This document shows positions 19,970 through 27,593 of a stretch of 64,000 bases of DNA, in pieces (within the stretch, counting starts at the first letter, position 1; the number at the start of each line of letters is the position of its first letter). The position numbers were made by a program, and so were the translations under genes. Under the pieces are notes generated by a model. That model was not told the DNA's origin. It was given only the letters and a program-made list of their open reading frames with translations, and ran no database searches. Origin of the DNA: JAENWD01 sp963796915 (GTDB taxonomy: Bacteria; Acidobacteriota; Vicinamibacteria; Vicinamibacterales; JAENWD01); NCBI GenBank assembly GCA_963796915.1, contig CAWCNI010000002.1, positions 124,001 through 188,000 on the forward strand. Direction: 5' to 3'.

Positions 19970-21887
19970 CCAGAGCGGTCTCCTCGAGGCGTCGGCCGCC
20001 GCGGCGGACACCGCCGTGTGGTCGCTCGTCCTGAGCCGTGCCGCGGCGCCGTTGCCGCGCTGGTCCGGCGGCAGGCGCTACACGTCAGCCTCACAGACGC
20101 TCGAGATCGCCGGCGTCGACGGCGTGGCGTCCTCGCCACTGGTCGCCGAACACGGCGGTCACCTGGTCTGTTTCGACGGCGAGTTGCACAACGCGCAGGA
20201 GCTTCGCCGCGAGTTGGGTGGCGCCGACGGCATGAGCCCCGCCGACCTCGTCGCGCTCGCGTGGCAGCGCTGGGACGCGGACGCCATCAAGCGGATTCAG
20301 GGGCAGTTTGCGCTGGCTGTCTGGACCCGCGCCGCCGAGCGGCTGGTGCTGGCGCGCGATCCCGCAGGCGTGTACCCGCTGTTTTTCAGCGAGGCCAACG
20401 GCCGTGTGGCGTGCGCGGTCGAGGCGGCGACGCTGCTCGCGCTGCCGTGGGTATCCGCATCGATCAACCGCGCCGCCCTCGCCGACCACCTGTCGCATCG
20501 ATGGTTGTCGTGGCACGAGACGCACTACACCGACCTCTGCCGTGTGCCGGCGGGCTTCACGGTGACCTGGGAGCGTGGCAGCCGGGCATTTAACCGCTTC
20601 TGGTATCCGGTGGACCCGGACGGCTCTGTCGACTGGCTGCGTGACGACGAGGTCGATCAGTTCCACGAGCACTTCGATCGCGCGATCGCGCGCTGTCTGG
20701 AGCAGGGGAGGACGGCGGTCTTTCTCAGTGGCGGGTTTGATTCTGTCAGCGTGGCCGTCTCGGCCGCCGATCTGACAGCGCGCCTGGGCCAGTCGCCGCC
20801 GCTTGCGGCGTCGCTCGACTTTCCCGACGCGGCCTGCAACGAAGTGCCGATTCAAACCAGCGTCGCCAGGCAGCTCGGCCTCGAGCAGACGCTGCTGTCC
20901 TTCGACGACGCCGTTTCGCCTGTGGGCGGACTCATCCAGGGCGGGATCGACCTCAACCGTAACCTGACGATGCCGACGGGCAACGTCTGGCGCCCGGCCT
21001 ACCGGGCGCTGGGCGACGCCGCGCGCCGGCGAGGCTGCCAGGTGACGATCACCGGCGAGGGCGGCGACGAGTGGCTGACCGTCGGTCCGGAGTACATGGC
21101 GGACCTCTGGTCCCGGCTGGACGTCAATTATTTGACGGCCACTTTGCGCACTGTGCTGCGTTCCTACGAGTTCAGCAAGTCGCGACTCGTTTACAATATG
21201 CTCTGGTCCCACGGGTTGCGGCTGCTCCTCGCGTCGCGCGGCCGCACGGTACTTCGAACGCTCGCTCCCGGACGCCTCGCGCGGAGGCGGCTGGCGCAGC
21301 TGACGGATCGAAGTCCGCGGTGGGTGTCGCCCGAGCCGGAGTTGCAAGCGGAGTTGCGCCGGCGGATGGAGGCGTGGACCGAGGCCTCGTTGAAAGAACC
21401 GGAGCCTCGGGGTCCGTTCGGGTTCTATCTCTCGGGGCTGGCGAACGGATTTCTCCACCCGTTGCGGTCGCTGGACCTGGAAGAGAGTTTTGGCAGTCGG
21501 CGACGCAGCGGACTACGGGAGCTGCAGCCGTTCTGGGATCCGCAGTTGATCAGGTTTCTCTGCCGGATCCACCCGCGCGTGCTCGATCGAGGCGGTCGAA
21601 CCAAGGCTCTGGTGCGCGAGCGTATTGCCGCGCGGTTCCCGGGCCTGGGATTCGAGCACCAGCGGAAGATGTCGGCGGGCCGTTTCTTCTCGGAGAGATT
21701 GGCGGTTGAAGGACCGCGAGCCTGGGAGCGTCTTGGCGGAGTCCGGACGCTCGCGTCGCTGGGCATCGTGGATCCTGGGAAGTCGGAAGTCGCAGTGCGC
21801 GCCGACGTCGGCCGGATCACGAGGAACGGAAATTGTCGCGTCTGGGAACTGCTGACGATGGAGGCATGGGCCAGAGCTCATGCATGA
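19962..21887 (+). CDS. Asparagine-synthetase-like lasso macrolactam cyclase (C protein)
   Basis: A 641-residue AsnB homologue. The N-terminal Ntn-like domain has no Cys at position 2, so glutaminase activity is not expected. This is normal for lasso cyclases of the McjC group. The synthetase domain keeps the PPi-loop SGGFDS at residues 256-261 and the later TITGEGGDEW motif. Enzymes of this type adenylate an Asp or Glu side chain of the core and join it to the new N-terminus. It lies between the B1 and precursor genes, overlapping B1 by eight bases. Housekeeping asparagine synthetase is unlikely given the missing Cys and the neighbours. Confidence 0.88.
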   Translation: MPDQSGLLEASAAAADTAVWSLVLSRAAAPLPRWSGGRRYTSASQTLEIAGVDGVASSPLVAEHGGHLVCFDGELHNAQELRRELGGADGMSPADLVALAWQRWDADAIKRIQGQFALAVWTRAAERLVLARDPAGVYPLFFSEANGRVACAVEAATLLALPWVSASINRAALADHLSHRWLSWHETHYTDLCRVPAGFTVTWERGSRAFNRFWYPVDPDGSVDWLRDDEVDQFHEHFDRAIARCLEQGRTAVFLSGGFDSVSVAVSAADLTARLGQSPPLAASLDFPDAACNEVPIQTSVARQLGLEQTLLSFDDAVSPVGGLIQGGIDLNRNLTMPTGNVWRPAYRALGDAARRRGCQVTITGEGGDEWLTVGPEYMADLWSRLDVNYLTATLRTVLRSYEFSKSRLVYNMLWSHGLRLLLASRGRTVLRTLAPGRLARRRLAQLTDRSPRWVSPEPELQAELRRRMEAWTEASLKEPEPRGPFGFYLSGLANGFLHPLRSLDLEESFGSRRRSGLRELQPFWDPQLIRFLCRIHPRVLDRGGRTKALVRERIAARFPGLGFEHQRKMSAGRFFSERLAVEGPRAWERLGGVRTLASLGIVDPGKSEVAVRADVGRITRNGNCRVWELLTMEAWARAHA

Positions 21888-21900
21888 GTCCGGAGGACTT

Positions 21901-22065
21901 ATGATCGGGGATCGCGAAACGAAACGACCGACGCGGGCGAGATGGACGCCGCCGACGCTCACGTATGTGAGCCGGCTGGACCAGCTCGTGCAAAGCTCCC
22001 CCGGTAAAGTCACTGCTGACGTCAGTGACAGCGGCGAACCCAAGAAGAATCCCAACCAGGGGTAA
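21901..22065 (+). CDS. Lasso peptide precursor (A)
   Basis: A 54-residue peptide with GGAGG four bases before the ATG at 21901, so translation should be strong. A longer start at 21880 overlaps the cyclase and lacks such a site. The leader has WTPPTLTYVSRLDQLVQ (residues 15-31), matching the lasso leader pattern (Y/W)xxPxL...L..L(T/V)(Q/x). Alignment to that pattern puts cleavage after Q31. The core would be residues 32-54, beginning SSPGKVTAD, where S1 and D9 can close a nine-residue macrolactam. The tail is polar (K48, K49, two Asn) and ends in Gly. Gly is commoner than Ser at core position 1, so the exact cut is uncertain. Confidence 0.8.
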   Translation: MIGDRETKRPTRARWTPPTLTYVSRLDQLVQSSPGKVTADVSDSGEPKKNPNQG

Positions 22066-22070
22066 CGAAA

Positions 22071-22955
22071 GTGCCGCCGGGCGCCTCGCGTCCAGCCCTG
22101 CGGCTGGTCATGGCCGCTTCGTCCCAGGATCGGCCGCCTGAACCCCCGCTGCCCGGCGATGCCGGGGTCGAGCACTGGCGCGACACCACCGGCGCTGTTT
22201 GCGCCTACGCCTACGAGTCGGCCGGCCGCTACTGGATGGACTGGCCAGCGGTCGCGCGATTCACCTTCACTGCAACCGGCGACACGATCACGGCCTGGCC
22301 CGAGCCCGGCATTTCTCAAACGACAGTCGATCGAATCTTTCGGCGCGCCGTCGTCCCTGCGGCGCTGCAGCGGCTGGGCTACGAGGTCCTGCACGCCAGC
22401 GCCGTCAGGCTGCCCGCCGGCGTGGTGGGGTTCTGCGGCGACCCCGGCGCCGGCAAGTCCACGATCGCTGCTGCCATGTCGAAGCGCGGGTTCGAGCAGT
22501 GGGCCGACGACACGCTCGTGATCGAATCGCACCAGGACCGCGCGATCGCCGTCTCCATCCCATTCGACAGCGCCCTTCGCCCGGCATCAGCGCGCCATCT
22601 GATCGGCACCGAGGGCATCTACCAGGGTGTTGTCGGCAGCGCGTCGCTGGCGAGCGCGCCGCTTGTGGCCCTCGTGCTGCTGGACCGCGGCGAGCAGGCC
22701 GGTGGGCCTCCGGCCATACACCGCCTGACCGCCAATAAGGCGTTTCGCCGTCTTCTGACACACGCCTGTGCGTTCTCGACGCGCGCCATCGAAGATCGCC
22801 GCGCCGTGACCGAGCACTACCTCGCGATTGCCGCTTCGGTACCAGTCTTCGAGCTTGGGTATGCCTCCGGCTTCGCCGGGCTCGACGGAGTCCTGGACAC
22901 CGTGCTCGACGGACTGAAGGAAGCGGGCGCTGCGGGTGAGGTGGCTGCGCGATGA
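22071..22955 (+). CDS. HPr kinase/phosphorylase-like protein of the lasso cluster (K)
   Basis: A 294-residue protein with the HprK-like order: LHASAVRLPAGVVGFCG, P-loop GDPGAGKS at residues 123-130, then the acidic segment WADDTLVIE. It lacks the N-terminal regulatory domain of true HprK. No PTS gene is near. Related kinases in paeninodin-type lasso clusters phosphorylate a serine of the precursor. Here the precursor ends in NPNQG with no terminal Ser, though S42 and S44 lie in the tail. GTG at 22071 is used, five bases after the precursor stop; an ATG at 22110 is an alternative. Its stop overlaps the B2 start. Confidence 0.8.
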   Translation: MPPGASRPALRLVMAASSQDRPPEPPLPGDAGVEHWRDTTGAVCAYAYESAGRYWMDWPAVARFTFTATGDTITAWPEPGISQTTVDRIFRRAVVPAALQRLGYEVLHASAVRLPAGVVGFCGDPGAGKSTIAAAMSKRGFEQWADDTLVIESHQDRAIAVSIPFDSALRPASARHLIGTEGIYQGVVGSASLASAPLVALVLLDRGEQAGGPPAIHRLTANKAFRRLLTHACAFSTRAIEDRRAVTEHYLAIAASVPVFELGYASGFAGLDGVLDTVLDGLKEAGAAGEVAAR

Positions 22956-23371
22956 CCTGGCGCTCGTGGTGGCTGGCCTGGCGGATGTGGCTGTGGATGC
23001 TGGCGGTCGAGGCGCGCCGGCGTCAGCCCGTCCCGCGGCTGGTGGCGTTTGTGCGGCCGCGCCGATCAGGCGTGGCGTCCCCTCACGACTCGGACCTCGA
23101 TCGCATTCTCGCCCTCGCGCAGACCACCACACGCTTCGTGACCCGGCGACCCGAGACGGCGTGTCTCATTCGAAGCCTGGTGACGTACCGGTATCTGTGC
23201 CGTGCAGGCCTCAGCCCGGAACTGCGCATTGGCCTCGCGCGCGAAGGCACCTACGACGGCCACGCGTGGATCGAAGTCGACGGGCGGGCAGTCACCGACC
23301 GGCCGCGCGATCTCACGCGCTACACCCCGGTGCTGGCGTTCGCCAGCAACGGCCGCGAGTCCCGCCTCTAG
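22952..23371 (+). CDS. Lasso leader peptidase, transglutaminase-like B2 protein
   Basis: A 139-residue cysteine protease of the McjB C-terminal/B2 family. The triad is visible as Cys71 in TACLIRSLVTYRYL, His104 in DGHAWIEVDG and Asp116 shortly after. Spacing and flanking residues are typical. It should cut the precursor leader once B1 has delivered it. It overlaps the kinase gene by four bases (ATGA), ending the gene set. The next gene is on the other strand, 27 bases away. B1 and B2 as separate proteins is the arrangement seen in many non-enteric lasso clusters. Confidence 0.86.
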   Translation: MTWRSWWLAWRMWLWMLAVEARRRQPVPRLVAFVRPRRSGVASPHDSDLDRILALAQTTTRFVTRRPETACLIRSLVTYRYLCRAGLSPELRIGLAREGTYDGHAWIEVDGRAVTDRPRDLTRYTPVLAFASNGRESRL

Positions 23372-23398
23372 CGCGGCGATCAGCCGGCGCGTCCGCGA

Positions 23399-24823
23399 TC
23401 ACTCCTGCAATCGATGTGATCCCGACGCGCGCCGCTCGCGCGATCGCGGCACGGCAGGGTGCAAGGCGATCGCGGCAATCATCACGAACATCGCGGCGTT
23501 CCCCGGCATCTGGAGGGTGAACTCCACCGTCGATTGCAGTGCCACCGCGAACAGCCCCGTGGTCGCACCGACACGCAGCCAGTACGTCAGCGTGTCGTCG
23601 GCGCCAGCGACGAACCGTCGGCGGATCAGGACGACCAGCGTGATCATCGCGACTGCCGCCGGCAGGCCGACGAGAACGCCGCCCTCGGTAGCCACCTGGA
23701 GATAGTCGTTGTGGGCCTGACGCACCCGCTGCTCCAGCGGCGGCGTCTGGTACTTCTGCATCGCGGCAGCGAACGTGTTCAGCCCGGAGCCGGTGACAGG
23801 AAAGTCTGCCAGCACCCGCGTCGCGTCACTCCAGATGTGACGCCGGAGGCCCAGGGACTCCGCCGACGTGCTGAAGCGCGCGCTGAAGTCGATGCCGGCC
23901 CACGCGACGGCGCCGAGCGTCGCCGCGAGCACGAGCAGCGCCGCTGTCAGCCTCGTGCGGGGGGAGGCGAACCGCTTTCCGGCAGCCACCGCACCGACCA
24001 GCAGCGCGACGCCGCAAGAGACGATGCCCGAGCGCGATCGCGTCAGCAGCAGCGACATGCCCATCGCGACCGAGATGAACAGCCCGAGCTGAAGACGGCC
24101 GCCGTCCGACGAGGACAGCCACAGCAACCGGTCACGCCACGTGTGCCGCACGCGCGACGACGCCCTGTCGATCAAGCCGGCCACTCCGCTGATCACCAGC
24201 GGCAGCGTCATCAGCATCCAGCCGGCAAAATGATTCTGGTTCACGAACGGGCCGAACGGCGTCGTCAGCCGCTCGTTCGGCTGCCAGAAGCCGTAAATCT
24301 TCATGCCCAGAAAGACATCCTGCCCGAGGACGGCGAGCTGCACGATGCCAATCACCGCGAGCAGCGCACCAAGCGCCGCGATTGCCGTCGCTGCCGATCT
24401 GACACCAGTCACGCCGAGCAGGCGAATCAATCCGGCAAGAAAGACTGTGAAGCCCGCCAGCAGGACGAGCGCGTGCCAGGTGGACGCCGGATCGATCGAG
24501 ATCGGATGGCTCGCGGGCAGGACCGAGTACTGGAGATCGTTCTCGAGCAGGAAGGCGAGGGTGGCGGGACTGACGGCGCGCAGCATCGAGGGTGCGAGGG
24601 GCACGAGCTGCAGGGCGATCGCGATGGCCACGGCGGTCAGCGCCCATATCAGGCGCCTGTCGCCAGCGACCACGCCCGCTCCTCGAGTCGTCACAACGGC
24701 GAGGGCGCCGACGAGAGCGGCGCCGGCGATGAGGGGCTGCCAGGCCCACGGGTACACCGCGCCGAAGGCCAGCGCGCCCCACGCGACCAGCGCGATGGCC
24801 GCGCCGAGCAGGAGACGTCGCAT
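23399..24823 (-). CDS. O-antigen ligase/polymerase-like membrane protein
   Basis: A 474-residue multi-pass protein (about 12 hydrophobic helices) of the WaaL/Wzy superfamily. The periplasmic loop contains GSGLNTFAAAM and QAHNDYLQVATEGG, the signature histidine-bearing motif of O-antigen ligases. It is the last gene of the long minus-strand polysaccharide operon, four bases after the flavoprotein gene. It may attach the finished glycan to a lipid or protein acceptor, or polymerise repeats. A second member of the superfamily is at 38871, so the two probably divide these tasks. Confidence 0.82.
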   Translation of the reverse strand: MRRLLLGAAIALVAWGALAFGAVYPWAWQPLIAGAALVGALAVVTTRGAGVVAGDRRLIWALTAVAIAIALQLVPLAPSMLRAVSPATLAFLLENDLQYSVLPASHPISIDPASTWHALVLLAGFTVFLAGLIRLLGVTGVRSAATAIAALGALLAVIGIVQLAVLGQDVFLGMKIYGFWQPNERLTTPFGPFVNQNHFAGWMLMTLPLVISGVAGLIDRASSRVRHTWRDRLLWLSSSDGGRLQLGLFISVAMGMSLLLTRSRSGIVSCGVALLVGAVAAGKRFASPRTRLTAALLVLAATLGAVAWAGIDFSARFSTSAESLGLRRHIWSDATRVLADFPVTGSGLNTFAAAMQKYQTPPLEQRVRQAHNDYLQVATEGGVLVGLPAAVAMITLVVLIRRRFVAGADDTLTYWLRVGATTGLFAVALQSTVEFTLQMPGNAAMFVMIAAIALHPAVPRSRERRASGSHRLQE

Positions 24824-24827
24824 CAGT

Positions 24828-26051
24828 TCAGTTGCGAGACGATTCAGCCGACGTGAGCGTATTGCGTTCGATGGCCATGCGGGCCGCGACGCGGCGGAGG
24901 AGCACGCGACGCGCGGGAGGGTGCCGCAGCAGCGACACGATCAGATCGCGGTGCCGGTTGAAGCTCGCGGTGCGACGCACGATGGGCATCACGCCATCGG
25001 TGATCGCCAGGTCGAAGAAGGCGTTGATGTCCGTATCCGTCAGGCGGTGGGCGATACGCCGCAGGCGCAGCTGCGCCTGCAGCTCCGGACCGAGCTTCCG
25101 GCGCCACGCGGTCTCGTACGGGCGCAACGCCGCGGCGTCGAGGCGGTCCCGGCGCAGTCCGGCGACGAGCACCTCCGCGGCCAGGGCGCCGCTGACGAGG
25201 CTGTAGTAGATGCCGCCGCCGGTTGTCGCCTTGACCAGGCCGGCGGCGTCGCCCACGGCGAGCACGCGGTCGGCAAACGTCTGCGGGATTGGCGCCAGCG
25301 GCAGGATCTTCTGTCGCGGCCGTAGCGGCGTGCCGTCGGCGTTCGTCTCGTCGATGGCCCAGCGCGCGGACACATCGCGAATCAACCGCGCGAAGTGACG
25401 CGTTGCGTCGTGCGAGCACATCACGCCGACGCGCGCCAAACTCGCCGTGTCACGACGCACGGGCACCACCCACCCGAATCCGAGCGGCGCGACGTCCCTG
25501 CCGAAGCGTACTTCCACGCCGCCGAGACGGCCGGCCGGCAATTCCATCTGGGCGGACTGGAGGAAGACCTGCGGAAGTCCCAATCCGAGGCGGCGCTGCA
25601 ATACGTAGCTGGCGCCGCAGGCGAGCACCAGCGATCGTCCACGTTCGGTCGCTCCGCCGGCGGACACGACTGTCACGCCGTCCGCATCGATACGGACATC
25701 CACGACGCGACGGTCGAGCACGGCGGTGACGCCCGCCGCCCTGGAGCGATTGTAGAGGTGCAGGTCCAGCCGCCGCCGATCGACGACGACGGCCTCGATG
25801 GAGGGCGTGGTGTATTCGACTGTCAGACCGCTCGGCGCGACGAAGGTTGCCGACGACAGCGTGTTGAGGATGACGTCGCGAGGAAGGTCGAACTGCTCGA
25901 AGGCTTCGTCAGCCAGCACGCCGGTGCAATGGACCGGCTCGCCCGTCGCTGCGTGCTCCTCGTAGAGGGCGACATCGAACCCCTGCAGGGCAAGCGCTGT
26001 GGCGGTCTGCAAACCCCCCGGGCCGCCCCCGACGATGATGACATCCCGCAT
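24828..26051 (-). CDS. FAD-dependent oxidoreductase, geranylgeranyl-reductase-like
   Basis: A 407-residue flavoprotein. It has an N-terminal dinucleotide fold (VIIVGGGPGGLQTATAL), the family patch CTGVLADEAFEQF and FADRVLAVGDAAGLVKATTGGGIYYSLVSG near residue 270. These are hallmarks of the geranylgeranyl reductase group. Relatives reduce double bonds of polyprenyl chains. Inside a polysaccharide operon the simplest guess is saturation of a polyprenyl carrier or lipid anchor, but that is inference. It is four bases from the ligase gene and 46 from the methyltransferase gene. Confidence 0.8.
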   Translation of the reverse strand: MRDVIIVGGGPGGLQTATALALQGFDVALYEEHAATGEPVHCTGVLADEAFEQFDLPRDVILNTLSSATFVAPSGLTVEYTTPSIEAVVVDRRRLDLHLYNRSRAAGVTAVLDRRVVDVRIDADGVTVVSAGGATERGRSLVLACGASYVLQRRLGLGLPQVFLQSAQMELPAGRLGGVEVRFGRDVAPLGFGWVVPVRRDTASLARVGVMCSHDATRHFARLIRDVSARWAIDETNADGTPLRPRQKILPLAPIPQTFADRVLAVGDAAGLVKATTGGGIYYSLVSGALAAEVLVAGLRRDRLDAAALRPYETAWRRKLGPELQAQLRLRRIAHRLTDTDINAFFDLAITDGVMPIVRRTASFNRHRDLIVSLLRHPPARRVLLRRVAARMAIERNTLTSAESSRN

Positions 26052-26097
26052 GCGTGGTCGAGGTCCAGGCCCGGCGACCCGAGCCGCCTCAACTCTA

Positions 26098-26877
26098 TCA
26101 TCCCTTACCGTCGTCGGCCCCGGGAGGCGCCGACGCTCTGCCGAACATCCGGCCGGCCTTCCTGGCGGCGCGCGCGCCGAGCGACAGCCCCTGTCGAGCG
26201 ACGGCGTCGGTTGCGACCAGCCACTGCGGATACGGCCGCACCAATCGGACGTACGACTCGAGCGCGCTGTCGATGGCGTCGACGCCGTGAATGGTCACCT
26301 CGTCGAATTCGAAGTGGTCGTCCCAGAACAGCCACTGGACCTGCTCACGCTCAGGCATTGCGGCCAGCACCGAGCGCGGAAACGAGAGCCGCCAATGTGA
26401 GTGGATCCGGTGGTATTTCATGGTGAAGCGAACGCGCGATCCCGCGATGTCCACCAGCCACCGATGGTGGGACCATCCGACCAGTCCGGGCTCGACGCCG
26501 CGGCACGTCTCGGCCATGCGCGAGGGGACTTCGACATAGCCGCGCCGGCCCACACGCACGATCTCGGAACAGACCCACAGCGGATCGCGGATGTCCTCGA
26601 GCGTGTGCGAGCACACCACGTAGTCGAAGTACTTGTCCGGGAACGGGAACGGCACGTGGTGGCAGATGTCTCGCTGCACCCAGGAGTCTCTCGTGAACCG
26701 TTCGCGGTCGCCGCCCTGCGCCGGCCTGGACGCGCCGTAGAAGCCTCGCGTCTCCCAGGGCTCGGCGTCGATGACGACATCGGCCCGGTTGAAGGGCCGG
26801 GCCCATCCTCCGATGTCGAGCACGCGATCCGTCGGCGTCAGTTGCGAGAGGACGCGCGCGACATTGGGCTCGTACAT
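26098..26877 (-). CDS. SAM-dependent methyltransferase of the polysaccharide operon
   Basis: 259 residues. Motif I DRVLDIGGWARPFNRADVVID departs slightly from the usual GxGxG. It is followed by FPFPDKYFDYVVCSHTLEDIRDP, a methyltransferase-11 feature. The C-terminal half (HWRLSFPR, WLFWDDHFEFDE) is extra and may bind the sugar. A 29-base gap separates it from the sugar transferase. Substrate unknown. Confidence 0.72.
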   Translation of the reverse strand: MYEPNVARVLSQLTPTDRVLDIGGWARPFNRADVVIDAEPWETRGFYGASRPAQGGDRERFTRDSWVQRDICHHVPFPFPDKYFDYVVCSHTLEDIRDPLWVCSEIVRVGRRGYVEVPSRMAETCRGVEPGLVGWSHHRWLVDIAGSRVRFTMKYHRIHSHWRLSFPRSVLAAMPEREQVQWLFWDDHFEFDEVTIHGVDAIDSALESYVRLVRPYPQWLVATDAVARQGLSLGARAARKAGRMFGRASAPPGADDGKG

Positions 26878-26906
26878 GGTGTGCTGATGGCGGACGGAGC
26901 CGGCGT

Positions 26907-27593
26907 TCAGATTTTCTGACCGCGGTGCTCCCAGCGGCCGCGGAACGTGATCCAGAACGACAACGCGATGAGGCGCACGTCGAGGCCAAAGCTCCGGCGG
27001 CGGATGTAGATCCGGTCGTAGCGGAACTTGTTGCGGCGGACGATGTCCCGCGGCGCGTAAATCTGTGCGACGCCGGTCAGCCCGGGACGGACGCTGTGCC
27101 GCTCGGCGAAGCCGGGAACGTCCTCGAGCGCCTCGAAGCGCCCGTCACCGGTCGCCTCGATCTCGCCAGGCCGCAGCGCGCGCGGGCCGACAAAGCTCAT
27201 GTCGCCCTTGAAGATGCTCCACAACTGCGGCAGTTCGTCCATCGCCGTCGCCCGCATCACGCGGCCGATCCGGGTCACGCGCGGGTCGTGGTGGCTGGCC
27301 TGCAACGCGCCCACCTTGACCTCAGCATCCGGAATCATCGAGCGGAACTTGAAGGCGCGAAAGATCGCGCCGCCCTCGCCGACGCGTTCCTGGCTGTAGA
27401 ACACGGGGCCGCCGTCTTCGAGCTTGATCAGCGCGGCCAGCAGCGCCCAGACGGGAGACGACGCGAGCAGGCCGAGGCCGGAGAGCGCGACGTCGAGGCT
27501 TCGCTTGGCGACCGGGATCGGGTGGACCGGGACTTCCGGCGCCCGGCTGTCGTCGCGGGGCTCGGCGCTCGCGGTCATCTCTGGCGGACCCAT
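26907..27593 (-). CDS. Priming sugar-phosphate transferase (WcaJ/PglC catalytic type)
   Basis: It starts the repeat unit by moving a sugar phosphate onto undecaprenyl phosphate. The 228 residues comprise one membrane-dipping helix (KRSLDVALSGLGLLASSPVWALLAALIKL) and the catalytic core. The core contains GGPVFYSQERVG, FRAFKFRSM, ATAMDELPQLWSIFKGDMSFVGPR and RPGLTGVAQI, all strongly conserved. The N-terminal multi-helix domain of WcaJ is absent, so it is a minimal monotopic enzyme. ATG at 27593 is preceded by GGAGG six bases upstream; an alternative ATG at 27578 makes a perfect ATGA overlap. Confidence 0.92.
   Translation of the reverse strand: MGPPEMTASAEPRDDSRAPEVPVHPIPVAKRSLDVALSGLGLLASSPVWALLAALIKLEDGGPVFYSQERVGEGGAIFRAFKFRSMIPDAEVKVGALQASHHDPRVTRIGRVMRATAMDELPQLWSIFKGDMSFVGPRALRPGEIEATGDGRFEALEDVPGFAERHSVRPGLTGVAQIYAPRDIVRRNKFRYDRIYIRRRSFGLDVRLIALSFWITFRGRWEHRGQKI

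Noticed and set aside
19962..21887. Housekeeping asparagine synthetase
   Set aside because: No N-terminal Cys, and the gene lies between RRE and precursor genes.
22071..22955. True HPr kinase of sugar control
   Set aside because: Only the C-terminal kinase part is present, no PTS gene is near, and the neighbours are lasso genes.
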